The position numbers and the translations under genes were made by a program. A DNA stretch of 64,000 nucleotides from CAJQPP01 sp963793465. Its GTDB lineage: Bacteria; Planctomycetota; Planctomycetia; Pirellulales; Pirellulaceae. Shown piece by piece: positions 49,101 to 57,048 of the stretch. The stretch is from NCBI GenBank assembly GCA_963793465.1, contig CAWCAJ010000007.1, forward strand, positions 62,001 to 126,000, written 5' to 3'. Position 1 is the stretch's first letter. Every line of letters begins with the position of its first letter. The notes beneath the pieces are model-generated. The model searched no databases and had not been told where the DNA came from. It saw nothing but the letters and a program-made list of their open reading frames with translations.

Positions 49101-50787
49101 AGTCGCCAAAAGGCAGGGGACCCCCGTCCACTTCCAGCTGCAGCTGGTTGGTACTCAACTGGTAGCTGGAGGGCATGGAAAGACTGTAGATCGTGTCGTC
49201 GGCCGTTCCAAACACACCGTCGACTCCTGCGCTGCGCAGTTCATAGTGGTTCAAGTTGTTGACCGAGGCGGGATCCATCACCTGGTTGAATGAAAAACCC
49301 AACGAGTCGATGGTCAGGTCGTTGGTGGATCCACCATTCTCTGGCACGTTGACCAGGCCACCGATCTGGGGAGCGGCCAGCGATTCCGAAAGTGCCCGAG
49401 CCACATTGATCCGGCCCGCGCCCATCAGCCCGGCGTAAGCAGGGTTCTGGGCGTCGATGTTGTCAGCGGTGCCCAGCAATTGGGCAACCACCTGGTCACG
49501 ATTCCAGGAGGGATTGGCTGACCAAATCAGGGCCGCGGCACCAGCCGCATTGGGGGCCGCCATGCTGGTTCCCGAGTTGTTGCCATAAGCCCCACCGGGC
49601 AACGTGGAGTAGACATTGCTTCCGGGAGCGGAAATGTCCACGCCGGTTCCGTAATTGGAAAAGCTGCTTTTGGTGTCCGAGTCCGTTGTGCTGACCACCA
49701 GAAAGGTCTGCTCAAAGGCCTGACGTGCCGGATTCAGTTCGCTGCCATTGCCGGCTGAATTGAAATGCAGGACTCCGTTGTCATACATGTACTGCAAGCC
49801 GGCCGTAAAAACCGGGTCACCGACCCAGCCGTTGATGTTGTAGCTGGTGTTGACGATATGGGCGCCATTGTCGGCGGCATAGGTGAACGTGTTGTTGATG
49901 ATCGAAGCCGTCCAGCCATTGGCACCTCCGTAAAACTGCAGCGGCATGATGGTGGAGTGCCCCGACAATCCGGCGACGCCAATCCCATTATCCGTGCGGG
50001 CCGCCGAAATCCCGGCCACATGGGTGCCATGCGATCCCCCGTTGGGCGCGGGATTGTTGTTGTCGTTGGCCCAGTCCCAACCGTTCACGTCATCCACGTA
50101 GCCATTGTTGTCGTCATCCACTCCGTTACCGGCAATTTCACCTGGGTTCACCCAGATGTTCGGGCTCAGGTCGGGATGCGCCAGATCCACACCATCGTCC
50201 GTAATCCCCACAATGATGTTGGAATTCCCCAGGGTGGTGTCCCAGGCGAACTCGCTACCCACCAGCTGATGCGTGTACTGTTGACCATAGCCCGGATCGT
50301 TGGGCACGAAATCCTGCAGGTCACCCTCCAGATAGAAATTCGGAGAAGACCACATCACCTGCGGCAACTCGTCCAGAGTGCTCATGGTCTGAAACAAATC
50401 GGCCTGACCGATCGATAACTGCACCAACACAAACGTCTGCCCCTGGGCCTGATCCACCTGCATCAATGTCGACATGTGTTGTGTGGGGACCCCGGTCACA
50501 TCCGACCAGCGGATGGAATCCAGATAGAACTCGTTTGGCACCGAGTCGGATGTCGCGGGAACCTGCAACGCGACCATCAGGTCGCCGGCGACGTAGGGGA
50601 CTTCCGCAGCCCGCGCCATCATCTGGTCCACCGTGACGGCTTGATCCAGATAGGGGTTCAGGATCTGGGTGGGTTGGTAAGTCAGGTTTTGCAGATCAGC
50701 TGCCAGCAAGACTCGCGGCTCCAGTGTTTCCATCGTCAACGCGTTGGGGGACCTGAAAATCGACGTTGTGCGGAGAAGGTGACGCAT
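46141..50787 (-). CDS. Large secreted subtilisin-like (S8) protease with accessory domains
   Basis: 1548 residues from the ATG at 50787, which has AGGAG 9 nt upstream; the frame is open to 50964 without support. LEPR motif at TLEPRVLLAA (residues 21-30). S8 triad: Asp197 (GITDDGVDLAHPDL), His253 (GGSHGTHVAG) and Ser408 (NSGTSMAAP). A calcium-like loop (VDDDNNGYVDDVNG) lies between Asp and His. C-terminal parts include a PPC-like domain (about residues 670-760), beta-sandwich regions, a second PPC-like part, and a final malectin-like beta domain (YDSTSGYGWLGRYRG). The last 100 residues look low complexity. Probably a surface-attached or released protease. No nearby gene suggests a specific substrate. 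Confidence 0.9.
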   Translation of the reverse strand: MRHLLRTTSIFRSPNALTMETLEPRVLLAADLQNLTYQPTQILNPYLDQAVTVDQMMARAAEVPYVAGDLMVALQVPATSDSVPNEFYLDSIRWSDVTGVPTQHMSTLMQVDQAQGQTFVLVQLSIGQADLFQTMSTLDELPQVMWSSPNFYLEGDLQDFVPNDPGYGQQYTHQLVGSEFAWDTTLGNSNIIVGITDDGVDLAHPDLSPNIWVNPGEIAGNGVDDDNNGYVDDVNGWDWANDNNNPAPNGGSHGTHVAGISAARTDNGIGVAGLSGHSTIMPLQFYGGANGWTASIINNTFTYAADNGAHIVNTSYNINGWVGDPVFTAGLQYMYDNGVLHFNSAGNGSELNPARQAFEQTFLVVSTTDSDTKSSFSNYGTGVDISAPGSNVYSTLPGGAYGNNSGTSMAAPNAAGAAALIWSANPSWNRDQVVAQLLGTADNIDAQNPAYAGLMGAGRINVARALSESLAAPQIGGLVNVPENGGSTNDLTIDSLGFSFNQVMDPASVNNLNHYELRSAGVDGVFGTADDTIYSLSMPSSYQLSTNQLQLEVDGGPLPFGDYQLTILADVENPFGTPLDGNADGIGGDPFISQFSIAPPPPVGIAAAGSLIYSQSFPGSILNAAEVDQFGIDLDAGQNLTVIVQGVGGLIPAITVFSPSGDTLDSVTGSGTTAASNVVPTTTSGKYVLEVRGHAGTSGAYQLQWLLNANTEWEDLGLGSNDTLAEAQAIDSSAVALGSGLADRLAVIGSLPTDNGTPVIQDGFESGSLGPAWSTQSTNTGRIQVTGQHGTASGNFALTMDSSVDSSYSRNEAIWTVDLANVNSPLLVFDHADFSDEEDGLPQTFTGSIDGDGVSISDDGVRWYRVFDPSANSGGSWQNVVIDLTVAANSAGMTLGNGFQIKFQQYDNFSLTTDGRGFDNIAINQPAVAADWYAFDLRDGQWVTLAATGFQGMGGTVSVDLFDSAGVLIQSGSAAENVTSYINQFQDPTNNGTEDTWYARVTGQDVQYSLVVTRDADFDLEPNDANTPQPLGDVKGVLGFVSTFSEQTAEPDDFADGTVLNNSFPGATLSNPVGGTPVIAETASFGAPTGNLVFSPGPGGASGWSDGSDELRVDFATPTNFVSIDVGSDDASDVGFLRAYDASGNLLEEVISGSVSTGGRQTISITRSSPEIAYVVAAGLGSDITPLDNLVFGSLGSEDVYLIDGVPGQEIRYDAFLPGEGPDWFVNGLATPAGSDLRLELYEEFGAGGLVASGIETIAFTPDQAGTYRLVVKSNGGAGEYFLERREAPTNRFDFGPVGSAVQAEWIGVGTEKYDSTSGYGWLGRYRGLATQEFIGGDALTGDGIRVNRGTFVVDVPNGDYLVNVHFGSTQHRQPIRIAVEGEQYILTPQTNQIEGFKTQVLDGQMTLEFISGVGFAGITRDAFVRFAGIEILDQSENFARNGAGATDAANLLQMGRDFWSRREPVEGNRGIDQGTSRSANALAKPASPSLVASALHGMIDEWHGDAEVHMMQQRSDTGDLAKIGNSNGDSQELGLLIEEILQDPFAY

Positions 50788-51191
50788 CGATGCGAACTCC
50801 TGGATAAGAAAGAGAGGGTAAAAAGCGTCGGCATCACACGCAGCAGGAACGTCCGCCCTGAGTGACACGCTGCGACCAAGGACACACAATTCAAGGGCCA
50901 AACCCTTGCTGAATCCCGCTCCGGTTCCTTTGCTGGAAGGGCCGCCACAAACCCTTCCGGGCAATGCCGTTCCCGCTAAAAGTCGGTGCTACGAAAGCTT
51001 AATCATAAATGCCCGCTCAAATCGCTCCAACGGGGCTCGGGGCTGGTTTGACCGATTAGGGTCAGGATTTTGGCCGATCAGAAATTCGGCCAAGCAGAAA
51101 CGGAAATAAAGGGGCTGAAAGTCGCATTACTGCGTGGTGCGGGTTGTTTCAGCAGGGTTGGCTTTGCGGTTTCCGCGGCGGCGACGCGGAT
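50788..51191. other. Intergenic region, no gene recognised
   Basis: 404 bases between the large protease start and the chorismate-lyase-like gene stop. Short frames have no family features. It must hold the protease promoter. Confidence 0.45.
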
Positions 51192-51740
51192 TCAGGGCAC
51201 GAATACGATCTCCAACAATTCCACGGCAGGCACGCCGTCGGTGTAGATCAGCGCTGTGCGGCCGTAGCAGGTGGCGGCGGGTGTAGAAAACGCCTGCTGC
51301 AAAGCCGGTCCTGCCTGAATTTTCCAAGTGGACATCAGCTTCACGGTTCTCATCACATCCTGCTCGATCAGCACACGACCCAAGGGCTTGGATTGGTTTT
51401 CAATTTCTGCCCAGGCCGGGTCGTTCAAGGAATTGCGATTCAAACGGACGATACCAAACTGCACGACCTGTTGATCGGATTGTCTCCGCAACAGGATTTC
51501 GCGAGCGTAGTGATTCTTCGTGACGTGGGTTTTCAGCACCTGCACGTCGACGGGGGAATCGTGAAAGTTCTCCACCGTGACCGTCATGTGGTGTGTGTGC
51601 CCCAGCAATTGCCGGTATGGGTTTGGCAACCCTTCCACGGGAACTTCGATAAACTCCCCCAGTTGTCGGGGATCCTCAAAAAACAGACGGATCAGCGACT
51701 GCAGATCGGGATGGGTCCAGTTGGCACGATTGGTGGGCAT
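51192..51740 (-). CDS. Chorismate-pyruvate-lyase-like protein (DUF98 type)
   Basis: 182 residues from the ATG at 51740; the frame is open to 51794 without support. The chorismate-lyase-like fold is suggested by NPYRQLLGHTHHMTVTVE, REILLRRQS, KPLGRVLIEQD and a C-terminal CYGRTALIYTDG. Known DUF98/UbiC-type enzymes convert chorismate to 4-hydroxybenzoate and pyruvate. Conservation is partial, so the reaction is only a suggestion. It follows the DUF116-polyprenyl synthase gene (114 bp) on the same strand; prenylated aromatic products are therefore conceivable. Confidence 0.6.
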   Translation of the reverse strand: MPTNRANWTHPDLQSLIRLFFEDPRQLGEFIEVPVEGLPNPYRQLLGHTHHMTVTVENFHDSPVDVQVLKTHVTKNHYAREILLRRQSDQQVVQFGIVRLNRNSLNDPAWAEIENQSKPLGRVLIEQDVMRTVKLMSTWKIQAGPALQQAFSTPAATCYGRTALIYTDGVPAVELLEIVFVP

Positions 51741-51853
51741 GGCGGGCGGCGACCTCGAGCGTGTTTCGTTTCGGTGCAGCGTTTTTTCGTACAAGTTGCT
51801 CGGGAAAATGAGTGCGGCGCATGCTACATGTCCCTGCGACTCGCACTAGCGCA

Positions 51854-53686
51854 TTAGCTGGCGACGATCGGCAGAGCATCTTTCATGGTCGGCTCGCTGA
51901 ACTCGATGGTCGGGGCGTACGAGTTTTCGCTGCGTGACAGGACGGTGTCGACCAGATAATAAAGCAACCGCCGCAATTCATCGGGCTGAATATCATCGGC
52001 GATTATCTCGGCTTTCTGCTGGTATTTGTCGACCAGTTGGTGAGCGGTCTCAAAAACGCCGGCCTGCAGATACAATTGCCGCGCCCGCACCAGACGGTGG
52101 TGCGGATGGATGTCATTGGCCTGGATCAAGGAAACCAGCTCGTTTTGGTCGTTCTCGTCCAACCCTTCCAGTGCCAGTGCCCAGAGCAACGTCGGACGGC
52201 CCGATAACAAGTCGCCGCCGGATGCCAGTTTGTTGTCCCGATCCCCTTCCCAGTCCTGCAGGTCATTCAGGATCTGAAATGCAACACCCAAGTTCCGCGC
52301 GAAGTCCTTGATGGGCTTGATGTAGTCATCGACCGGGCCAGCCAGTCGCAATCCGGTGATCATGGCTGCTTCGAAAGCGGGAGAGGTTTTCAAAGCGTAG
52401 ATCTTCAACGCATCGATGGGCTTCAGACGTTTGTCGGCTTTGTCACGCCAGAGCAGCTCCGCGCCCTGCCCCTCGGACAGTCTCAGGTGCGCATCGGCCA
52501 ATAAATCCAGAATGTCGGCGGCAACATCGGGCCCCAACACGCCGGCATCCCGGCTAACCAGGCGGTATCCCAATCCGATCAGGTAGTCCCCCACGTTGAT
52601 GGCGGTGGGAATTCCGTACTTTTGATGAAGGGCTTCCTGGCCATACCGGTAAGGATCATCGTCCTCGATGTCATCGTGGACCAGTGAGGCCTTGTGAAAT
52701 GTCTCGATGGACATGGCGGCCCGCAAAATCGAATCGGAAAATCCTGCAGCGACGGCGGAGTCCAGGGTGGCGTCGCTGCCGCTTAATGCATCGTAGGTGG
52801 CCAATGTGATAAAGGGTCGTGAGTGTTTGCCGCCCCGCCCCAGAAAATCGAGAGCCAGCGCTTCGGTGGCCGCGATCGGATCCATGCCTTGCACGCCCTG
52901 GCCATTCATCTCCGAGAGGCTCTTGGAGCTGCGTTTGCGAGTGACCAGGTGATCCAGCTTTTCGGGCTCAAACAGCTGGGAAGCACTCCGCAGCAGGTGG
53001 ACATAAGTCCGCGTCTTGTTCTGGGTCTGTTTGTAGGGCGTCGCCACCATCTGCTCCACCCAGTCTTCATCGACACTGGTATTGCGACAGTCGCTGGACA
53101 ACAGGGGGACCGCCATGCAGGGGATACCGGCCAGCAGGATCTTGTCGATGGCCTTTTCCAGCACGTTCAGGCATGCCACTCCCACGATGGCATCCACGTA
53201 GCCGCTGACGATGATCTTCAGTACGATCGGCGACCCCTCCGCCACCAGCACCTTGTATCCCATCTCGTCAGCAGTCGTGCGGAAATCGGCAATGCTACAG
53301 GCGCCGCAAGTCTTGCAATCCAGCCCGAACTGATCGTAATCAGCGGGGCATCCTTCGGCATGTTTCAGGCAATGGGGCAACAGGAACAAACGGCGCTCGG
53401 GGGGTACGGCGGCCACCTGGTCACGCCAGAATTCACTGGACAACATGACCATCGTCCAGCCCAGGTAACCTTCCGGATGCCCCTGGTCGGCCAGCATCTT
53501 CCGACAAATGACCTCCATCTGTTCCTTGGCTAAAGGCGAGGACGCATCCAAACCGGCAGCAATTTGTTGGCATTGGGAGCGCAACGCTTCACGCACCGCC
53601 CGGGTTTCCGGCACCATCTTCAGATGCGAAGTCTGACGGCGTCGAGTACGACGTTTGGGAACGGGTTTTCCTTCTTCGGCTACCAA
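51854..53686 (-). CDS. DUF116 domain fused to a trans-isoprenyl diphosphate synthase
   Basis: 610 residues. The N-terminal half is DUF116, with five conserved-looking cysteines (C106, C113, C124, C127, C130; PHCLK and DCKTCGAC), likely a metal or Fe-S site. The C-terminal half (from about residue 265) is a polyprenyl synthase: GRGGKHSRP, the first Asp-rich motif VHDDIEDDD (338-344) and a second motif LNDLQDWEGD, where the first Asp of the usual DDxxD is Asn. It condenses isopentenyl diphosphate with allylic diphosphates; chain length is not clear. The start is TTG at 53686 with AGGA 7 nt upstream; an ATG 11 nt upstream is out of frame. It is 84 bp downstream of the cyclase gene. Confidence 0.87.
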   Translation of the reverse strand: MVAEEGKPVPKRRTRRRQTSHLKMVPETRAVREALRSQCQQIAAGLDASSPLAKEQMEVICRKMLADQGHPEGYLGWTMVMLSSEFWRDQVAAVPPERRLFLLPHCLKHAEGCPADYDQFGLDCKTCGACSIADFRTTADEMGYKVLVAEGSPIVLKIIVSGYVDAIVGVACLNVLEKAIDKILLAGIPCMAVPLLSSDCRNTSVDEDWVEQMVATPYKQTQNKTRTYVHLLRSASQLFEPEKLDHLVTRKRSSKSLSEMNGQGVQGMDPIAATEALALDFLGRGGKHSRPFITLATYDALSGSDATLDSAVAAGFSDSILRAAMSIETFHKASLVHDDIEDDDPYRYGQEALHQKYGIPTAINVGDYLIGLGYRLVSRDAGVLGPDVAADILDLLADAHLRLSEGQGAELLWRDKADKRLKPIDALKIYALKTSPAFEAAMITGLRLAGPVDDYIKPIKDFARNLGVAFQILNDLQDWEGDRDNKLASGGDLLSGRPTLLWALALEGLDENDQNELVSLIQANDIHPHHRLVRARQLYLQAGVFETAHQLVDKYQQKAEIIADDIQPDELRRLLYYLVDTVLSRSENSYAPTIEFSEPTMKDALPIVAS

Positions 53687-53770
53687 GAAAACATCCTGTT
53701 AGATTGTGGGGGTTGATCCGCCGGGGACAGTTGCCCGGCCACCGCTTCTCTTGTCACAAAACGGGATCGG

Positions 53771-55711
53771 TCAAAACGTCTGCTTGCTGCCCCTACCCAG
53801 GGAACGTTGTGCACCACGGGGGATTGGAGTCTGCAATTCGCACACACATTTCAAGGCCGATGCCGTAAATACCAGTGGATAGAGTTTCTCATAATACCAC
53901 AGCTTGGCAAAGTAAAAACCGATCGGCCAGTTCTCGGCCGTTTTGCCGCTCTCAATCGTTTCCACCAACCAGGTGGCACCTTGTTGCCAGGCCCGGCGGA
54001 TCGCTTCCTCTTTGGCAAATTCGTTCGTTTGTGCCAGTTTGGCGAACAGCTCCACGGCTAGGGCCGTTTCCTGCACGCTGCTGGTTCGGGTGTGGGATTT
54101 AGGTGATTCGGAATGTCTTTGGTGAGATGGCCCACCTCCCCAGCCCAGGTCCTTATTCTGCTGGCCCAACAACCAGTTGATGGCCCGCCGCGATTCCGGT
54201 TGACCGATTTTCTTGGCGTCCAGGTAGGCCAGCAAAACTTTAACGGTTCCGTACACAGGATTCTCTTCCGCGGCATGGTCCTGATTTCCAAACCACAGGG
54301 GGTGCCAACTGCCGTCGGCGTTTTGTTTCTTCTGAAGAAATCGGAACCCGCGTTCCACGGCGGCGGTGGTTCGGGTATCGTCCACTCGGTTGTGCCAGGC
54401 CAGCAGGGCGCGGATCACATGGGCGGTGATATCGTTGCCGCTGCGATCGAAAGGCAGGCGTCCCCAGCCGCGGCAAAACGTCGGCCAGCCGTGGTCCCGA
54501 TTCTGCAGATCCAGCAACCAATCAGTCCCCTGCGCGGCGGCCTTGCGGATGCGGTTCGCTTTGGCGGTTTCCGTGCCCGGGTCCAGACTCCACTGCGTTA
54601 GGGCCAACATGGCGCCCGGTGTATCGTCGGCATCGGGTACGGCCCCCGACAAATTGCTCCAGCCCCAACCACCCGGTTTCGCGCCGGTGAAGGGGTGGGG
54701 TTCCTGGTACTGGCATTGCAATAGCCACTCCAGCAGTTGGTCGGTCAGGTGGCCGTTTTCGTTGGCATCGTCACCCCCCGGGCTGACACGACCCAGGGCA
54801 TTGATCGCCAACGTGGTATTCCAGGTGGCTAGATTGGTATCGATTGCCCAGGTACCTCCCTGGTCTGGCAAATCGCGGAAGGAACGGTCGATAAACTGAA
54901 TGCAGTTCTGAACGACCTCGTGATCGGCGTGCCCACAATGAGCCAAACTCATGGCGACAAAACAGGTTAGCGGAATCGCTTCCAGGTACCCGCCACTGCG
55001 AGGTTGCATCCGCGCCAATTCGCTTAAGCCTCGCTGCACGGCAGACTTCCTTGCTAACCATGGGATCGGGTTCCAGGGCGGATCCTTGAAGTGCTTGACC
55101 ATGCCAATCGCCACCAATGCCGGGATCGCATAACTGACCACCGGCAGTTGGACGAAGCGATAGAACTTTTGAGGTACCAGCACGGCCTCGAACGGCAGGG
55201 CCGCCACCTGTTTCCAGGAGACCAGTCCGGCGATGGCACAATTGGCCAGAATCGGCACCGCAAACGTCTTGTCCTTGCCATACCGCTTCTTCAAGGCGGC
55301 GACGCGGCCCAGTCCGTCGATATAGCCATTGGCCGACGCAATGGCGACAGCGGAGATCGGTTGCTGGGCATGTCCGGCCAGCGTCAAGGCGGCGACCGCC
55401 AGCATGGTCGTGGCTACATTGGAGTGGCTTTGGTCCGTGTCCCCCCAGCCACCGTCGCTGTTTTGTTGGGCCAGCAGCCAATGGCAACCTTTGTCGATCA
55501 ACTCATCCACCCGAGACTCCGCCAAAACCGGCCACAGCGAATGGTGTCGGTATTGGGACAGGGCGCTAATGGCGGTGGCGGTGGCCAACGCGGAGCTTGA
55601 CAATTCGCCCACCCAATGTCCCTGGTCGCCGCGTTCGGCGAGCAATTCCGATCGTACCTGGCGACAGGCTTGCCGCAGTCGGGTTGGGAGATGAGATGCC
55701 GGACTTTTCAT
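53771..55711 (-). CDS. Squalene-hopene-cyclase-like terpene cyclase
   Basis: 646 residues, close to the bacterial SHC length (about 630-720). The DxDD catalytic acid motif is at 360-363 (VPDADDTPG) and several QW-type motifs are present (QNSDGGWGD, LQNRDHGWPTF, QNADGSWHPLW, QNKDLGWGGG). SHCs protonate squalene to start cyclisation to hopene. Sequence divergence leaves open another linear triterpene substrate. No signal peptide; such enzymes are monotopic membrane proteins. It lies first in a same-strand run with the DUF116-prenyl synthase fusion, which could supply a precursor. No squalene synthase (HpnCDE) genes are in the window. Confidence 0.85.
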   Translation of the reverse strand: MKSPASHLPTRLRQACRQVRSELLAERGDQGHWVGELSSSALATATAISALSQYRHHSLWPVLAESRVDELIDKGCHWLLAQQNSDGGWGDTDQSHSNVATTMLAVAALTLAGHAQQPISAVAIASANGYIDGLGRVAALKKRYGKDKTFAVPILANCAIAGLVSWKQVAALPFEAVLVPQKFYRFVQLPVVSYAIPALVAIGMVKHFKDPPWNPIPWLARKSAVQRGLSELARMQPRSGGYLEAIPLTCFVAMSLAHCGHADHEVVQNCIQFIDRSFRDLPDQGGTWAIDTNLATWNTTLAINALGRVSPGGDDANENGHLTDQLLEWLLQCQYQEPHPFTGAKPGGWGWSNLSGAVPDADDTPGAMLALTQWSLDPGTETAKANRIRKAAAQGTDWLLDLQNRDHGWPTFCRGWGRLPFDRSGNDITAHVIRALLAWHNRVDDTRTTAAVERGFRFLQKKQNADGSWHPLWFGNQDHAAEENPVYGTVKVLLAYLDAKKIGQPESRRAINWLLGQQNKDLGWGGGPSHQRHSESPKSHTRTSSVQETALAVELFAKLAQTNEFAKEEAIRRAWQQGATWLVETIESGKTAENWPIGFYFAKLWYYEKLYPLVFTASALKCVCELQTPIPRGAQRSLGRGSKQTF

Positions 55712-55806
55712 GCGATGTCATAATAAAGCGGAAGGGGCCTGTGCCCGAGTCGAAGGCATTAGTCTATCATCACAGGCAGACGATTGAATTTTTTTTTCGA
55801 AGAAGT

Positions 55807-57012
55807 ATGAGCCAGTCCCCGACGCCATTCGAACAATTTGCTGCCGAGTGTCGGGGCTCCGGAGTCGCTTCGGCATTGGAACACTTGGCCAATGGTTTGA
55901 TCCAGCAGCAAAGGTTCCACGAGTTATTTGAGGTGCGGAAGATCCAGTTGCGGAAAAAACTGGGGCTGCCCGTGGAACGTTGGCAGGCCATCGATGAACT
56001 GGATGCCCAACAGGGAGAAGCCCTGGAAAAGGGACTGTTGTCAATTTGCAGTGAAGTCGGCAGGCGATTTCTGGAAATCGGCGATGTGGCACACGCCTGG
56101 CAATACCTGGAGCCGGTGGGCGATCGCCAAGTCGTGGCCCGGGGGCTGCGGCAATTACAAGTCACGGATGAAAACGTGGAGGCTCTGATTGAGGTCAGTG
56201 TGGGTCAGGGCATCGAACCGGAACTGGGATTTCAACTGGTGCTGGATCGTTTCGGCACCTGTTCCGCGATTACCACCTACGAATCGCAGGTGGCCCCGCA
56301 ATCGCTCCAGTTGCGACGCGGCCCGGCTCGACTGCTGGTGCGGCACCTTTACGAAGAGCTGACGTCGCGGGTTGCCCAGGCCGTGCAGCAGCATCAGGCC
56401 ATGCCAAGTACCCCCCCATCCCGATTGATCGATCTATTGCAGGGACGGGAGTGGCTTACCGAGGGTTTGGGGCATCACATCGATACCACCCATCTGGCGT
56501 CGGTCGTCAGGATTTCCAAGATCCTGGTGGACCCGCCAGCGATCGCCGAAGCCATCGAGCTGGCGGAGTACGGTATGCGACTGCACGAAGATTTTCATTA
56601 CGCAGGTCATGTCCCGTTTGAGCAGCTTTACTCCGACACGCTGCCCTTCCTGTTGGCTCTGGCAGGAGATGACCAGCAGGCGGAGTCGGTGTTGACGCGG
56701 CTGCACAACGAGACGACACGTCTGGACGGCAGCGGCAACCTGGACGCGGCCGTCTGGTACGTTTACCTGTTGGATCGCCTGGGTCGCGGCCGAGAAGCCA
56801 TCCAGGCCTACCTGCAATGGGTGCACTCCCAGCAAGGGGATGCATTGGCCAGCGAAGATGTCTGTCCCAATCTGGGATACCTGGTCGGCCGATATGGCCA
56901 TTTTGAATTGGCTGGTCAGCGTTTGATGGAGCAGGGAGATTTGTTGGGATTCGCCACGGTAGCGGCGATTGAGTCGCAGCCGCAACAAAAAAAACGGCCG
57001 AAGTCCTCGTGA
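55807..57012 (+). CDS. Conserved hypothetical protein, helical
   Basis: 401 residues from the ATG at 55807; the longer frame from 55597 overlaps the divergent cyclase gene and looks spurious. I do not recognise the family. It is soluble, almost all helical, and reminiscent of degenerate TPR (FHELFEVRKIQLRKKLGL, EAIQAYLQWVHSQ, LAEYGMRLHEDFHY). No metal motif, signal peptide or TM segment. It is divergent from the cyclase and convergent with the Cys-rich gene, so context gives no strong clue. The codons before the stop overlap the terminator hairpin of the gene on the other strand. Confidence 0.75.
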   Translation: MSQSPTPFEQFAAECRGSGVASALEHLANGLIQQQRFHELFEVRKIQLRKKLGLPVERWQAIDELDAQQGEALEKGLLSICSEVGRRFLEIGDVAHAWQYLEPVGDRQVVARGLRQLQVTDENVEALIEVSVGQGIEPELGFQLVLDRFGTCSAITTYESQVAPQSLQLRRGPARLLVRHLYEELTSRVAQAVQQHQAMPSTPPSRLIDLLQGREWLTEGLGHHIDTTHLASVVRISKILVDPPAIAEAIELAEYGMRLHEDFHYAGHVPFEQLYSDTLPFLLALAGDDQQAESVLTRLHNETTRLDGSGNLDAAVWYVYLLDRLGRGREAIQAYLQWVHSQQGDALASEDVCPNLGYLVGRYGHFELAGQRLMEQGDLLGFATVAAIESQPQQKKRPKSS

Positions 57013-57021
57013 CTTCGGCCG
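56987..57021 (-). terminator. Intrinsic terminator of the Cys/Gly-rich gene
   Basis: Perfect 10-bp inverted repeat (CGGCCGAAGT/ACTTCGGCCG, 56995-57004 and 57012-57021) with a 7-nt loop. On the minus strand it is followed by a run of eight T. It lies about 30 bp after the minus-strand stop at 57049 and overlaps the last codons of the plus-strand gene. Confidence 0.9.
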
Positions 57022-57048
57022 CAGAATAAACGTTCTTACTGTCTCGAA

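Noticed and set aside
50788..50964. 59-residue N-terminal extension of the large S8 protease
   Set aside because: The ATG at 50787 has AGGAG 9 nt upstream and places the LEPR motif at the usual distance.
55597..55806. 70-residue N-terminal extension of the helical hypothetical protein
   Set aside because: It overlaps the divergent cyclase start, has no ribosome site, and the ATG at 55807 gives a sensible protein.
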